DNA of 64,000 bases from assembly GCF_014084125.1 (NCBI RefSeq), contig NZ_CP048405.1, positions 2,542,001 to 2,606,000 on the forward strand, read 5' to 3'. Below, piece after piece: positions 20,728-31,710 of this stretch. The notes below the pieces were generated by a model. It searched no databases. It was not told the DNA's origin and was given only the letters and a program-made list of their open reading frames with translations. The first letter of the stretch is position 1, and every line of letters starts with the position of its first letter. Source of the stretch: Streptacidiphilus sp. PB12-B1b (GTDB lineage Bacteria; Actinomycetota; Actinomycetes; Streptomycetales; Streptomycetaceae). Both the position numbers and the translations under genes were made by a program.

Positions 20728-21558
20728 GTGAGTCTCTTCTCGAAGCTGTTCGGCCGGAAGTCCCGTCAGGGAGCCGTCGAGGCGCCGACGGCCCGGCACC
20801 GCAGGGCGGACGAGGAGGGCTACGGCTCGGCCGTGCCCGAGATGCGCGCCCCCGCCCAGGGGGAGTCCTTCGCACCTGCGACCGAGCGCCCCCTGTTCCG
20901 CGAGGGCGTCCGACACGCTGACGGCACCGGTGGGGCGCGGATAGCACCCGAGGCGGTAGCCTCAACCTCTGGTGGAGGGTTCCCCGGCGATCCCTCGGTG
21001 CAGGCCCAGGTGGGTGATTCGGAGGCCACAGGCATGGCGGTGTGCAACCGGTGCGGGAGCAACAATCCTGAGGCGGCCCGGTTCTGCTCCTACTGCGGCG
21101 CGCCGCTGGGCGCTCGCGGCGCCGCCGAGCGTCCCTCGGAGCAGACGTCCACCATCTCCATCTCGGGGCTGGAGGCGTACGACCCCGAGGTCTCCCAGAA
21201 CGTCCAGCCGACCATCTCCCCGGAGGCGCAGGCCGCCGTGGAGGCGCTGCCGCCGGGCTCGGCGCTGCTCGTGGTGCGCCGCGGCCCGAACTCGGGCAGC
21301 CGCTTTCTGCTGGACACCGAGGTCACCACGGCGGGGCGGCACCCCGAGAGTGACATCTTCCTGGACGACATCACCGTCTCGCGTCGGCATGTCGAGTTCC
21401 GCCGCACCCCGCAGGGGTTCACTGTGGCGGATGTCGGCAGCCTCAACGGCACGTACGTCAACCGTGAGCGCATCGACGAGGTGCCGCTGAGCACCGGCGA
21501 CGAGGTCCAGATCGGCAAGTACCGCGTGGTGTTCTTCGAAAGCCGCCGCGGCTTCTGA
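20728..21558 (+). CDS. FHA-domain protein with zinc ribbon (GarA/OdhI-like)
   Basis: 276 residues. Order: disordered N-terminus; zinc ribbon with CNRCGSNN...FCSYCG at about 106-122; a Thr-rich phospho-acceptor motif EQTSTISISG at about 134-143; and a C-terminal FHA domain (about 185-270) with GSRFLLD, TAGRHPESDIFLDD, SRRHVEF and GSLNGTYVNRERI. GarA-type proteins are substrates of Ser/Thr kinases and switch central enzymes of glutamate/2-oxoglutarate metabolism; the motif position matches that scheme. The GTG start at 20728 is supported by AAGGGGA. The longer upstream frame has no good start. The MerR gene follows 27 nt later. Confidence 0.88.
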   Translation: MSLFSKLFGRKSRQGAVEAPTARHRRADEEGYGSAVPEMRAPAQGESFAPATERPLFREGVRHADGTGGARIAPEAVASTSGGGFPGDPSVQAQVGDSEATGMAVCNRCGSNNPEAARFCSYCGAPLGARGAAERPSEQTSTISISGLEAYDPEVSQNVQPTISPEAQAAVEALPPGSALLVVRRGPNSGSRFLLDTEVTTAGRHPESDIFLDDITVSRRHVEFRRTPQGFTVADVGSLNGTYVNRERIDEVPLSTGDEVQIGKYRVVFFESRRGF

Positions 21559-21585
21559 GCAGCTGTGAGGAGCGTGTGAACCGAG

Positions 21586-22368
21586 GTGCAGACGCAGGCG
21601 GCAGGTAGGCAGTTGCTCAGCATCGGGGCGGTGCTGGACGTGTTGCGGGCGGAGTTCCCCGAGGTCACCATCTCCAAGATCCGCTTCCTGGAGGCGGAGC
21701 GGCTGGTGGAGCCGCAGCGGACGCCCTCGGGCTACCGCAAGTTCACCGCCGGGGACGTCGAGCGCCTGGCGCACGTGCTGCGGCTGCAGCGCGACCACTA
21801 CCTGCCGCTCCGGGTCATCCGGGAGCACCTGGACGCCATGGACGCCGGTGAGGCGCCCCCGGCGATCCCCGGCCCGGACCAGCGGGCCTCGGTCGATCCC
21901 GGCGCCGAGGGCCGAGCCCTGGACGCCGGCCTGCCGTTGCCGGGCCAGGCCGCCGAGGGCGGCGACGGCACGGTCCTGACCGCCTCGGCGGTGCCCGGCC
22001 CCCGGCTGGGCCGGGCGGAGCTGATCGCGGCCGCCGGCATCGGCGAGCAGCAGCTGGCCGACTGGGAGTCCTACGGCCTGCTGGCCTGCGCCGGTGACGG
22101 AGGCTTCGATCCGGAGATGCTGCAGGTCGCCCGGCTGGTCTCGGAGCTGGGCAGGTTCGGTCTGGAGCCGAGGCACCTGCGGGCGGTCAAGGCCGCCGCC
22201 GACCGCGAGGTCGGGCTGGTGGAACAGGTGGTGGCGCCGCTGCGGCGGCACCGCAACCCGCAGACCCGGGCCCATGCGGCGGCCATGGCACGGGAGCTGG
22301 CGACGCTGTCGGTGCGGCTGCACGCCGCGCTGGTCCAGGCCGGGCTGCGGGCCAGGATCGGCGGCTGA
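21586..22368 (+). CDS. MerR-family transcriptional regulator
   Basis: 260 residues. The N-terminal winged helix-turn-helix is clear: LLSIGAVLDVLRAEFPEVTISKIRFLEAERLVEPQRTPSGYRKFTAGDVERL. An Ala/Pro linker leads to a C-terminal domain with GRAELIAAAGIGEQQLADWESYGLL and an ADREVGLVEQVVAPLRRHRN helix. It is the partner gene always found beside the GarA-like gene in this lineage. It lacks an obvious metal-binding Cys set, so a drug/metal sensor role is not supported. The GTG start is uncertain; no strong ribosome site is seen beyond GAGG. Confidence 0.85.
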   Translation: MQTQAAGRQLLSIGAVLDVLRAEFPEVTISKIRFLEAERLVEPQRTPSGYRKFTAGDVERLAHVLRLQRDHYLPLRVIREHLDAMDAGEAPPAIPGPDQRASVDPGAEGRALDAGLPLPGQAAEGGDGTVLTASAVPGPRLGRAELIAAAGIGEQQLADWESYGLLACAGDGGFDPEMLQVARLVSELGRFGLEPRHLRAVKAAADREVGLVEQVVAPLRRHRNPQTRAHAAAMARELATLSVRLHAALVQAGLRARIGG

Positions 22369-22461
22369 CCGCACCGCTCCCACGGCTTCCGCGCCGCCGT
22401 CCGCAGGGAGACCCGCGTCCGCGAGAACTCGTGAGAACTGGAGTATCGGGCCGCCGCACCC

Positions 22462-22467
22462 TAGGGT
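22462..22467 (+). promoter_or_regulatory. -10 box TAGGGT of a leaderless promoter
   Basis: TAGGGT is followed by 7 nt and then GTG at 22475. There is no ribosome-binding site, so transcript and translation probably start together. Confidence 0.6.
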
Positions 22468-22474
22468 TGCAGGT

Positions 22475-22948
22475 GTGAACGAGCTAGACGTCGTGGGTGT
22501 CCGGGTGGAGATGCCCTCCAATCAGCCGATCGTCCTCCTGCGCGAGGTGGGCGGTGACCGCTACCTGCCCATCTGGATCGGGCCGGGGGAGGCCACCGCG
22601 ATCGCCTTCGCCCAGCAGGGGATGACGCCGGTCCGGCCGCTCACGCACGACCTCTTCCGCAACGTCCTGGAGGCGGTCGGGCAGCAGCTCACCGCCGTGC
22701 GGATCACCGACCTGCGCGAGGGCATCTTCTACGCCGAGCTGGTCTTCGCCAGCGGCGTCGAGGTCAGCGCCCGCCCGTCGGACGCGATAGCGCTGGCGCT
22801 GCGCACCGGCACCCCGATCTACGGCAGCGACGGGGTCATGGACGAGGCCGGGATCGCCATCCCGGACGAGCAGGAGGACGAGGTCGAGCGGTTCCGGGAA
22901 TTCCTGGACCAGATCTCGCCGGAGGACTTCGGCAGCAGCAACCAGTAG
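22475..22948 (+). CDS. Bifunctional-nuclease family protein (DUF151)
   Basis: 157 residues: MNELDVVGVRVEMPSNQPIV, LPIWIGPGEATAIAF, PLTHDLFRNVLEAVG, ITDLREGIFYAELVF and SARPSDAIALALRTGTPIY, the standard DUF151 order. The C-terminal helix EDEVERFREFLDQISPEDF is also typical. The named activity (DNase/RNase) comes from a plant homologue; the bacterial role is not established. Position between two MerR genes is conserved in streptomycetes. Leaderless GTG start. Confidence 0.9.
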   Translation: MNELDVVGVRVEMPSNQPIVLLREVGGDRYLPIWIGPGEATAIAFAQQGMTPVRPLTHDLFRNVLEAVGQQLTAVRITDLREGIFYAELVFASGVEVSARPSDAIALALRTGTPIYGSDGVMDEAGIAIPDEQEDEVERFREFLDQISPEDFGSSNQ

Positions 22949-23044
22949 CGTCCCCCTGGCCATCCGGGCCCGCATACCCCGGCCGGGGTCACGCTAAACC
23001 ACTCGTGGGGCTGACATCACCCGCCATGCCCAGCGTGGCGATCG

Positions 23045-23073
23045 TTGACGCACGTGCACCAACTGCCTACCGT
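23045..23073 (+). promoter_or_regulatory. Consensus-like promoter for the second MerR gene
   Basis: TTGACG (23045-23050), a 17-nt spacer, TACCGT (23068-23073). The predicted transcript starts near 23080, leaving a leader of about 70 nt before the chosen start codon. Confidence 0.6.
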
Positions 23074-23148
23074 CGGGTGTGGACGTCCTGGGTGCGGCTC
23101 TCCGCATCCCGCTCGGCGGCCCAGATGGACGAGTGGACGGAGGGCCGC

Positions 23149-23853
23149 GTGAGCAGCACCGGCGACAGAACAGCCGCGGGTGGCTCCTGCCCCCTCCATA
23201 CCCCGGCTGCCCAGACCGTCGCGCAGCGGTCCGCGCGCGGCGGCTGGGAGGCGGTCGCGGTCAGGGCCCAGCCCATTCCGCAGCCCCGGGCGGGCCGGGA
23301 GCAGCTGCCGGCCGCGGCCGGTCAGGCCCCTGCGGCGGCCGCCGCGCCCGAGCCGACCTCGGTGCTGGTCGGCTACCGGGGCCCGACGGCCTGCGCCGCC
23401 GCCGGGATCACCTACCGGCAGCTCGACTACTGGGCCCGCACCGGTCTGGTCGAGCCCAGCGTCCGCGCCGCCCAGGGCTCCGGCACCCAGCGGCTGTACG
23501 CCTTCCGCGACGTGCTGGTGCTGAAGGTCGTCAAACGGCTGCTGGACGCCGGGGTGTCGCTGCAGAGCATCCGCGCCGCCGTCACCCATCTGGCCTCCTG
23601 CGACGCCGACGAGCTGCCCGGCATGACGCTGATGAGCGACGGCGCCACGGTCTACCAGTGCACCTCGCCGCACCAGGTGGTGGAGCTGCTGGAGGGCGGC
23701 CAGGGCGTGTTCGGCATCGCGCTCGGGGCCGCCTGGCGCGAGCTGGACGCCACCCTGCGCACCCTGCACGGCGAGCGCACCGACACCGGCGAGACCCTCC
23801 CCGGATACGACCCGCAGGACGAACTGGCCCGGCGCCGCAACCGCGCGGGCTGA
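23149..23853 (+). CDS. MerR-family transcriptional regulator, second copy
   Basis: 234 residues. A long low-complexity N-terminus (about 65 residues, Ala/Pro/Gly-rich) precedes the helix-turn-helix: GYRGPTACAAAGITYRQLDYWARTGLVEPSVRAAQGSGTQRLYAFRDVLVLKVVKRLLDAGVSL. The C-terminal half holds MTLMSDGATVYQCTSPHQVVELLEGGQGVFGIALG and ends in DELARRRNR. I chose the GTG at 23149 because GGAGGG stands six bases upstream; an ATG at 23125 is possible. The protein is distinct from the MerR at 21586-22368. Target genes are unknown. Confidence 0.85.
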   Translation: MSSTGDRTAAGGSCPLHTPAAQTVAQRSARGGWEAVAVRAQPIPQPRAGREQLPAAAGQAPAAAAAPEPTSVLVGYRGPTACAAAGITYRQLDYWARTGLVEPSVRAAQGSGTQRLYAFRDVLVLKVVKRLLDAGVSLQSIRAAVTHLASCDADELPGMTLMSDGATVYQCTSPHQVVELLEGGQGVFGIALGAAWRELDATLRTLHGERTDTGETLPGYDPQDELARRRNRAG

Positions 23854-23902
23854 TCCGCGCGTCCGCAGGTCGTCAGGGGAGACGGCACGCGGGAGGTTCG
23901 GC

Positions 23903-24610
23903 ATGCGGGCACGGGCGGGGTGGCGCGGTTGGCCGGGGCGGTCCGGGCGGAGGCTGGGCCGGGCGCTGCGCACCCGGCGCGGGCAGCGGCGGGCGGTCCA
24001 ACTGCTCGCCGCACTGGCCGTACTGGCGCTGCTGCCGGCGACCTGGCTCCAGCTGAGCACCGACAGCCGGCTGCGGACGGTCGCCGACGCGCCGTCCGAG
24101 CCGGTGGTGGTGGTCTTCGGCGCGGGGCTCAACCCGGACGGCACGCCCAGCCCGTACCTGGCCGGCCGCCTGGACACGGCGCTGCAGCTGTACCGGCTGG
24201 GCAAGGCCAAGGCGTTCCTGGTCACCGGCGACAACGACCGCGCCGACTACGACGAGCCCGACGCCATGCGCACCTACCTGCTGCGGCACGGCGTCCCGGC
24301 CGACCGGGTGGTCCGCGACTATGCCGGGTTCCACACCTGGGACTCCTGCGACCGCGCCCGGCGCGTCTTCGGGGTGCGCAGCGCCCTGCTGGTGAGCCAG
24401 GAGTTCCACATCCGCCGGGCGGTGGCGCTGTGCCGCGCCGCCGGGATCGACGCCTACGGGGTGGGCGACCAGCAGGCGCACGACACCACCTGGTACTACG
24501 GCGGCGTACGCGAGCTCCCGGCCGCCGCCGAGGCGCTGTACGACGTGCTGGTCCGGCCCGACCCGACCTTCCTCGGCCCGCCGGTGACCGCGCTGGCGCG
24601 CTGGCGGTAG
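23903..24610 (+). CDS. SanA/YdcF-like DUF218 membrane protein
   Basis: 235 residues. A very basic N-terminus precedes one membrane helix (AVQLLAALAVLALLPATWL). The rest is a Rossmann-like DUF218 domain: EPVVVVFGAGLNPDGTPSPYLAGRLDTAL, KAFLVTGDN, DEPDAMRTYLLRHGVP, YAGFHTWDSC and SQEFHIRRAVALCRAAGI. SanA-type proteins support envelope barrier function (vancomycin resistance at high temperature in E. coli), but the reaction is unknown. GGGAGG precedes the ATG. Confidence 0.85.
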   Translation: MRARAGWRGWPGRSGRRLGRALRTRRGQRRAVQLLAALAVLALLPATWLQLSTDSRLRTVADAPSEPVVVVFGAGLNPDGTPSPYLAGRLDTALQLYRLGKAKAFLVTGDNDRADYDEPDAMRTYLLRHGVPADRVVRDYAGFHTWDSCDRARRVFGVRSALLVSQEFHIRRAVALCRAAGIDAYGVGDQQAHDTTWYYGGVRELPAAAEALYDVLVRPDPTFLGPPVTALARWR

Positions 24611-24665
24611 CCGCCGCCGGGCGCGGGCGCCGCCGGTTGTCGTACCCGTGCGCGATGATCGGCGT

Positions 24666-26174
24666 ATGCGGTCCGTGCCGTCGATCCTGCACCTCGACAT
24701 GGACGCCTTCTTCGCCGCGGTGGAGCAGGCGTCCAAGCCCAGTCTGCGCGGAAAACCCGTGGTCGTGGGCGGTCTGGGCGGGCGCGGGGTGGTCTCCACG
24801 GCCTCCTACGAGGCGCGGCGCTTCGGCGTGCACTCGGCGATGCCGATGGCGCAGGCCCGGCGGCTGTGCCCGAACGCCGCCTTCCTGGTGCCGCGCTTCG
24901 AGCTGTACCGGCAGGTCAGCGATGTCGTCATGGGTCTGCTCCGGGAGCTGTCGCCGCTGGTCGAGCCGCTCAGCGTGGACGAGGCGTTCGTCGACCTGGA
25001 GGCCGGGCCCTACGGGGAGCTGCTCCGGGCGGGCGGCCCGGCCGAGGGCGCGGAGCTGGTCCGGGCGGTCGGCGAGGACCTGCGCGCCGACATCCTGGCC
25101 GGGGTGGGGCTGACCGCCTCGGTGGGCCTGTCCGGCACCAAGTTCCTCGCCAAGATCGCCTCCGAGCAGGCCAAGCCGGACGGCCTGGTGCTGATCGAGC
25201 CGGGCCGCGAGCGCGAGGTTCTGGACGAGCTGCCGGTGCGGGCCCTGCCCGGCGTCGGCCCGGCCACTGCCGAGACGCTGCGCCGGATCGGCCTCACCCG
25301 GATCTCCGAGGTGGCCCGGACCTCGCAGGACGAGCTGGTGCGGCTGCTCGGACGGGCCCACGGCGCGGGGGTGCACGCGCTGGCGCTGGGCCGCGACGAC
25401 CGCCCGGTGGTCGCCGACCGGGACGCCAAGTCGGTCTCGGTGGAGGACACCTTCGAGGTCGACCTGAACGACGCCGACCGCATTCGCTTCGAGCTGGACC
25501 GGCTCACCGAGCGCTGCGTGCGCAGGCTGCGGGCGGCCGGGCGGTCCGGGCGGACGGTGGTGGTCAAGGTCCGGCGCTTCGACTTCTCCACCCTGACCCG
25601 CTCGGAGACCCTGCCCGCCCCCACCGACGACCCGCTGGTGATCTCCGCCATGGCCCGCCGGCTGCTGGCCCAGGTGGCGCTGGCCGGCGGGGTGCGGCTG
25701 CTCGGCGTGGGCGTGTCCGGCCTGGCCGACTTCACCCAGGAGGACCTCTTCGCCCAGGCCCAGCGCGAGGCCGAGGGCGGTGCGGACACGGGCAGTGCGG
25801 AAGCGGACGGCCCGGAGACGGGCGGCGCCGGGGCGGGCCGGGACGGCGCGGCGGACGGCCGGGACGAGCAGGAGGCCGCCTACGGGGGGCCGTCCGCCCC
25901 GCGCGCCTTCCACCCGGGCGCGGCCCCGGCCCGCCGCTGGATGCCCGGCCAGGACGTCGAGCACGCCGAGCAGGGGCGGGGCTGGGTCCAGGGCAGTGGC
26001 GTGGGCCGGGTGACGGTGCGGTTCGAGGTCCCGTGGGGCGCGCCCGGGCGGGTCCGCACCTTCGCGGTCGAGGATCCGGCGCTCGCCCCGGCCACCGCGC
26101 TGCCGCTGGCGGGCACCCCCCGCACCGCCCCGCCAGCGGCCGACCGCGCCGCCCCCCGCGCCGCCGGCCGGTGA
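24666..26174 (+). CDS. dinB: DNA polymerase IV (Y family) with a long C-terminal extension
   Basis: 502 residues. Y-family translesion polymerase copying damaged DNA. Catalytic acidic residues are in LHLDMDAFFAAVEQ and SVDEAFVDLE; the fingers and palm signatures SYEARRFGVHSAMPMAQARRLCP and GLSGTKFLAKIASEQAKPDG are intact. The helix-hairpin-helix LPGVGPATAETLRRIG and little-finger domain follow. After about residue 360 comes a Gly/Ala/Asp-rich stretch, then a folded tail (WVQGSGVGRVTVRFEVPWGAPGRVRTFAVEDPALAPA) that is common in actinobacterial DinB proteins. No beta-clamp motif is obvious at the very end. The ATG at 24666 is preferred over a GTG at 24648. Confidence 0.93.
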   Translation: MRSVPSILHLDMDAFFAAVEQASKPSLRGKPVVVGGLGGRGVVSTASYEARRFGVHSAMPMAQARRLCPNAAFLVPRFELYRQVSDVVMGLLRELSPLVEPLSVDEAFVDLEAGPYGELLRAGGPAEGAELVRAVGEDLRADILAGVGLTASVGLSGTKFLAKIASEQAKPDGLVLIEPGREREVLDELPVRALPGVGPATAETLRRIGLTRISEVARTSQDELVRLLGRAHGAGVHALALGRDDRPVVADRDAKSVSVEDTFEVDLNDADRIRFELDRLTERCVRRLRAAGRSGRTVVVKVRRFDFSTLTRSETLPAPTDDPLVISAMARRLLAQVALAGGVRLLGVGVSGLADFTQEDLFAQAQREAEGGADTGSAEADGPETGGAGAGRDGAADGRDEQEAAYGGPSAPRAFHPGAAPARRWMPGQDVEHAEQGRGWVQGSGVGRVTVRFEVPWGAPGRVRTFAVEDPALAPATALPLAGTPRTAPPAADRAAPRAAGR

Positions 26175-26194
26175 GGGCCGCTGGCCCCGGCACG

Positions 26195-26228
26195 GCGAAG
26201 CGCCCGGACGGCGGGGGCCGTCCGGGCG
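26195..26228. terminator. Bidirectional terminator between dinB and the convergent PRC-barrel gene
   Basis: A 14-bp perfect stem AAGCGCCCGGACGG / CCGTCCGGGCGCTT around a 6-nt loop. The A and T ends make it usable from either side. Confidence 0.9.
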
Positions 26229-26246
26229 CTTCCCGGGTACCGCAGG

Positions 26247-27722
26247 TCAGGCGCCGATGGCGTGGCCGGTGTCGCCGGTGCGGGGGAAAGGCTCCGGGCG
26301 CATGGCGGTCGGCGCCGCCATGGACGGGGCCGTGCCCTGGCCGCCGCCCTGGGCCGACGAACCCTGCGCGGAGGAGCCCTGCGGGGAGGAGCCCTGGGAC
26401 GATCCGGCCGGGTCGCCGGGCACGGCCGTCGGTCCGGCGACCCGGGTGCTGTCCTGCACCTGGATGTGCTCCCGGTGCAGTTCGTCCCGGACGATCTGCT
26501 CCTCGGTGAACCGCTCGGTCACCAGCCGGATCCGCTCCACCGGCACGACCGCCTTGCGGACGACCACCCGCTCCTCGTGCAGCGTCACCTCCTCGGTGGC
26601 CTCGGCGATCTCCTGGTCGGTCAGCTGGGCCCGCTCGTCCGCGCCCACCGGCACCCGCTCCACCCGGATGCGCTCGCGGACCACCGGCACCCGGCGCTCC
26701 ACCTGCTCGGTGGTGACGTACTTGCGCAGCCGCGCGTGGCCGAGGACGCTCCACTCGGTCGAGATGTCCAGCCGCTCCTCCCGGCAGACGAACTCGATCG
26801 GCTCAGGCACCGGCGTACCGGCGACGTCGCCCGCGACGCCCTGCCCGCCCCGGGCGTCGGCCGACGACTCGGCGGCGCTGCGGCCCATCGGCGCCGCCGG
26901 GCGCGCGGCGGACCGGGCCGGCTCACCGCTGTCGGCAGCCGACGCGGCCGTCGAGGAAGCCGGGGAAGCCGGGGAAGCCAGGGAAGCCGCCGCGGCGGAC
27001 GCGGCCATGGGCTGGGCGGCCGAACCGGCGGTGGTGGACGGCGCGGCCGTGGACGGGGCCGTGGCGGACGGGGTGGTCGGCCGGTCCGCGGACGGCGGCG
27101 ACATGAACGCCGCGGTGCGGCCGCCCGCGGCGGCGGACGTGGTGGTCGGCATGGCCTGGGTGGTCTCGGCCGCCGGCTGCGCGCCCGCCCGGTCGGTCTG
27201 CTTGGAGAGGTCGGCCGCCGCCATGGCGCCGCCCGCCGCAGCCGCCGCGCCCGCCGCCGCCGTCCCCACTGCCGGAGCGCCGGGCTTCGCCGCAGCACCC
27301 GCGTCCCCGGTCCCGGTCCCGGTTCCGGCCCCGGTTCCGGCCCCGGCGGTCGCGGCGTTGCCGCCGCCCGAACCGGAACCGTTGCCGGTGCCGTCGTGGC
27401 CCACGCCCGCGGGCAGCTCCAGGCCGTAGTAGCGGTACAGCTGCAACTCCTGCGCGGGGGAGAGGTGCTGGCCGACACCGAAGTCAGGGGAGTCCTTCAC
27501 CTGCGACTTCTCGTACGGCACGCGCAGCTCCTCGCTCACGAACTCGCTGGTCGTGAGCGGGACGAAGGCGTCGCGGCCGAACAGGCCGGTCCGTACGGCG
27601 GCCCACTCGGGCTCGCCGGTCGCGTCGTCGAGGTAGACCTCGTCGATGGTGCCGATCTTGTCGCCGTTGCGGTCCACAGCCTTGTGGCCGATCAGGTCCC
27701 TGGGGTCGATCTCGGTCTGCAC
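26247..27722 (-). CDS. PRC-barrel and DUF2382 (YsnF/AvaK-type) protein
   Basis: 491 residues. The N-terminal PRC barrel (about 1-80) reads DLIGHKAVDRNGDKIGTIDEVYLDDATGEPEWAAV and GRDAFVPL. A roughly 200-residue Ala/Ser/Pro/Thr linker with short tandem repeats follows. The C-terminal DUF2382 domain (about 310-440) has VCREERLDISTEWSVLGHARL, RRVPVVRERIRVERVPV and EEVTLHEERVVVRKAVVPVERIRLVTERFTEEQIV. Such proteins are stress-associated and of unknown mechanism. No signal or membrane helix is visible. The GTG start at 27722 has AAGGAG upstream. It is divergent from the riboswitch-gcvP unit. Confidence 0.9.
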   Translation of the reverse strand: MQTEIDPRDLIGHKAVDRNGDKIGTIDEVYLDDATGEPEWAAVRTGLFGRDAFVPLTTSEFVSEELRVPYEKSQVKDSPDFGVGQHLSPAQELQLYRYYGLELPAGVGHDGTGNGSGSGGGNAATAGAGTGAGTGTGTGDAGAAAKPGAPAVGTAAAGAAAAAGGAMAAADLSKQTDRAGAQPAAETTQAMPTTTSAAAGGRTAAFMSPPSADRPTTPSATAPSTAAPSTTAGSAAQPMAASAAAASLASPASPASSTAASAADSGEPARSAARPAAPMGRSAAESSADARGGQGVAGDVAGTPVPEPIEFVCREERLDISTEWSVLGHARLRKYVTTEQVERRVPVVRERIRVERVPVGADERAQLTDQEIAEATEEVTLHEERVVVRKAVVPVERIRLVTERFTEEQIVRDELHREHIQVQDSTRVAGPTAVPGDPAGSSQGSSPQGSSAQGSSAQGGGQGTAPSMAAPTAMRPEPFPRTGDTGHAIGA

Positions 27723-27914
27723 GGCTCGTCCACTCCTTACGGCGGGGATGCATCCCCGCTCGCGCCCGCGCGCAGGGACAATATGGTCAAGTCATACAAA
27801 AGTCCACAAAGATCACATTGTCGAGTTCTGGCGCTCCGAGTGGGTGTGTCGCTGGGCCAACCGGGGCAGCAGGACCCCGGTGGGACGCGAGTCCGCGCTG
27901 GTAACCTGGCAGGG

Positions 27915-28145
27915 ACCGATGAGTGCGCGCGGGAGAGTCCGCACGTCGAGGCGGCGCCGAAGGAGCAAATCCTCCCCGGAATCTCTCAGGCACCCGTACC
28001 GCGCGCGCTGGGTCACTCTGGAAAGCAGGATGGGAACGGGCGACCGGGACTGTCCTCACCGACGGTGAAAACCGGTGGAGCCGGACGGTCCGCACCCGCG
28101 GGCGGGCCCGGCGCCGCCGGTGAAGCTCTCAGGTACTCGATGACA
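27915..28145 (+). promoter_or_regulatory. Tandem glycine riboswitch
   Basis: Two glycine (gcvT-type) aptamers in series. Aptamer I: GGGAGAGTCC (27931-27940), GCCGAAGGAGCAAAT (27956-27970) and ATCTCTCAGGCA (27981-27992). Aptamer II: CTCTGGAAAGCAGGATGGG (about 28016-28034), GACGGTGAAAACCGG, and a second GAAGCTCTCAGGTA (28122-28135). The gcvP start codon follows at 28211. Glycine binding normally turns on the cleavage system; the helix after the second aptamer could control ribosome access. Confidence 0.93.
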
Positions 28146-28210
28146 GAGGGGGAGGTCGTCCCGGCGCATCCGCATGCGCCACTCGGGTCCGACCAGGAGG
28201 CCACCCCGCC

Positions 28211-31114
<2,904 letters not shown>

Positions 31115-31133
31115 CCTGCGGCCGTCACGTCAT

Positions 31134-31186
31134 GCCGACGGGGCGCCGCCACCGGGAAGTCCTCCCGGCGGCGGCGCCCCGTCGGC
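31134..31186 (+). terminator. Terminator after gcvP
   Basis: A 17-bp perfect stem (31134-31150 with 31170-31186) that continues inward through CCGGG/CCCGG. It also faces the 3' end of the small gene on the opposite strand, so it may serve both. Confidence 0.85.
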
Positions 31187-31219
31187 GCGTGCCCCGGGCG
31201 TCGGCGTGCGCGCGGTGCG

Positions 31220-31411
31220 TCAGGCGGCTGCGGCGAGCGGGCGGTGCGGGGCGATCACCCGGCCGTCCGGGAGGATCTCGCCGGTGTCCTCGAACACCAG
31301 CACCCCGTTGCACAGCAGGCTCCAGCCCTGCTCGGGATGGCCGGCGACGACCACGGCGGCCTCCCGGTCGGGCGAGTCGGCTGACGGGCAGACAGGACTG
31401 TGCTGGCACAT
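31220..31411 (-). CDS. Small conserved protein, DUF5999 family
   Basis: 63 residues: MCQHSPVCPSADSPDREAA, then VVAGHPEQGWSLLCNGVLVF and EDTGEILPDGRVIAPHRPL. It is a very conserved small actinomycete protein with an N-terminal CxHxxxC pair plus another Cys (LLCNG), so a metal site is plausible. Function is unknown. GAGGG stands 8 nt before the ATG. It is single-gene, ending at the gcvP terminator. Confidence 0.88.
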   Translation of the reverse strand: MCQHSPVCPSADSPDREAAVVVAGHPEQGWSLLCNGVLVFEDTGEILPDGRVIAPHRPLAAAA

Positions 31412-31710
31412 GCGCGTACCCTCGATTCGGAGTTGCGGTCACCGCGCGGTCCGCCGCGGAGGTGTGAACCACCCCCGAAGCGGGTAGAGGCTGATGCCGC
31501 CCGCGCTGGTCCCAGTGTCGACGTCCTGAGGCCCTCCCGCAGCCATTTGGTGACATGCGTCACGAGTCCGCAACCCGGACCACCCGTTCGGACCCCGGCA
31601 GGCAGCCGGGCATGCCGAAGTGACCATGCCACGCATGGTCACTTCGGATGGCTTCACCTGGTTCTTTCGGTCATTCCCTGGCCCCCGGATCGTCCGGCCG
31701 CCGCTCCCCG
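31412..31710. other. Intergenic region with a perfect long dyad
   Basis: No credible coding frame. It holds the promoter of the DUF5999 gene and, at 31615-31647, the long palindrome listed separately, next to the 3' end of the gene on the right. Confidence 0.5.
31615..31647. repeat. Perfect 14-bp inverted repeat (33 nt)
   Basis: CCGAAGTGACCATG (31615-31628) and CATGGTCACTTCGG (31634-31647) are perfect complements around CCACG. It lies 64-96 nt after the 3' end of the minus-strand gene at 31711. It may act as that gene's terminator; it is not GC-rich, unlike other terminators here, and has no T run, so a protein-binding operator is also possible. Confidence 0.6.
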
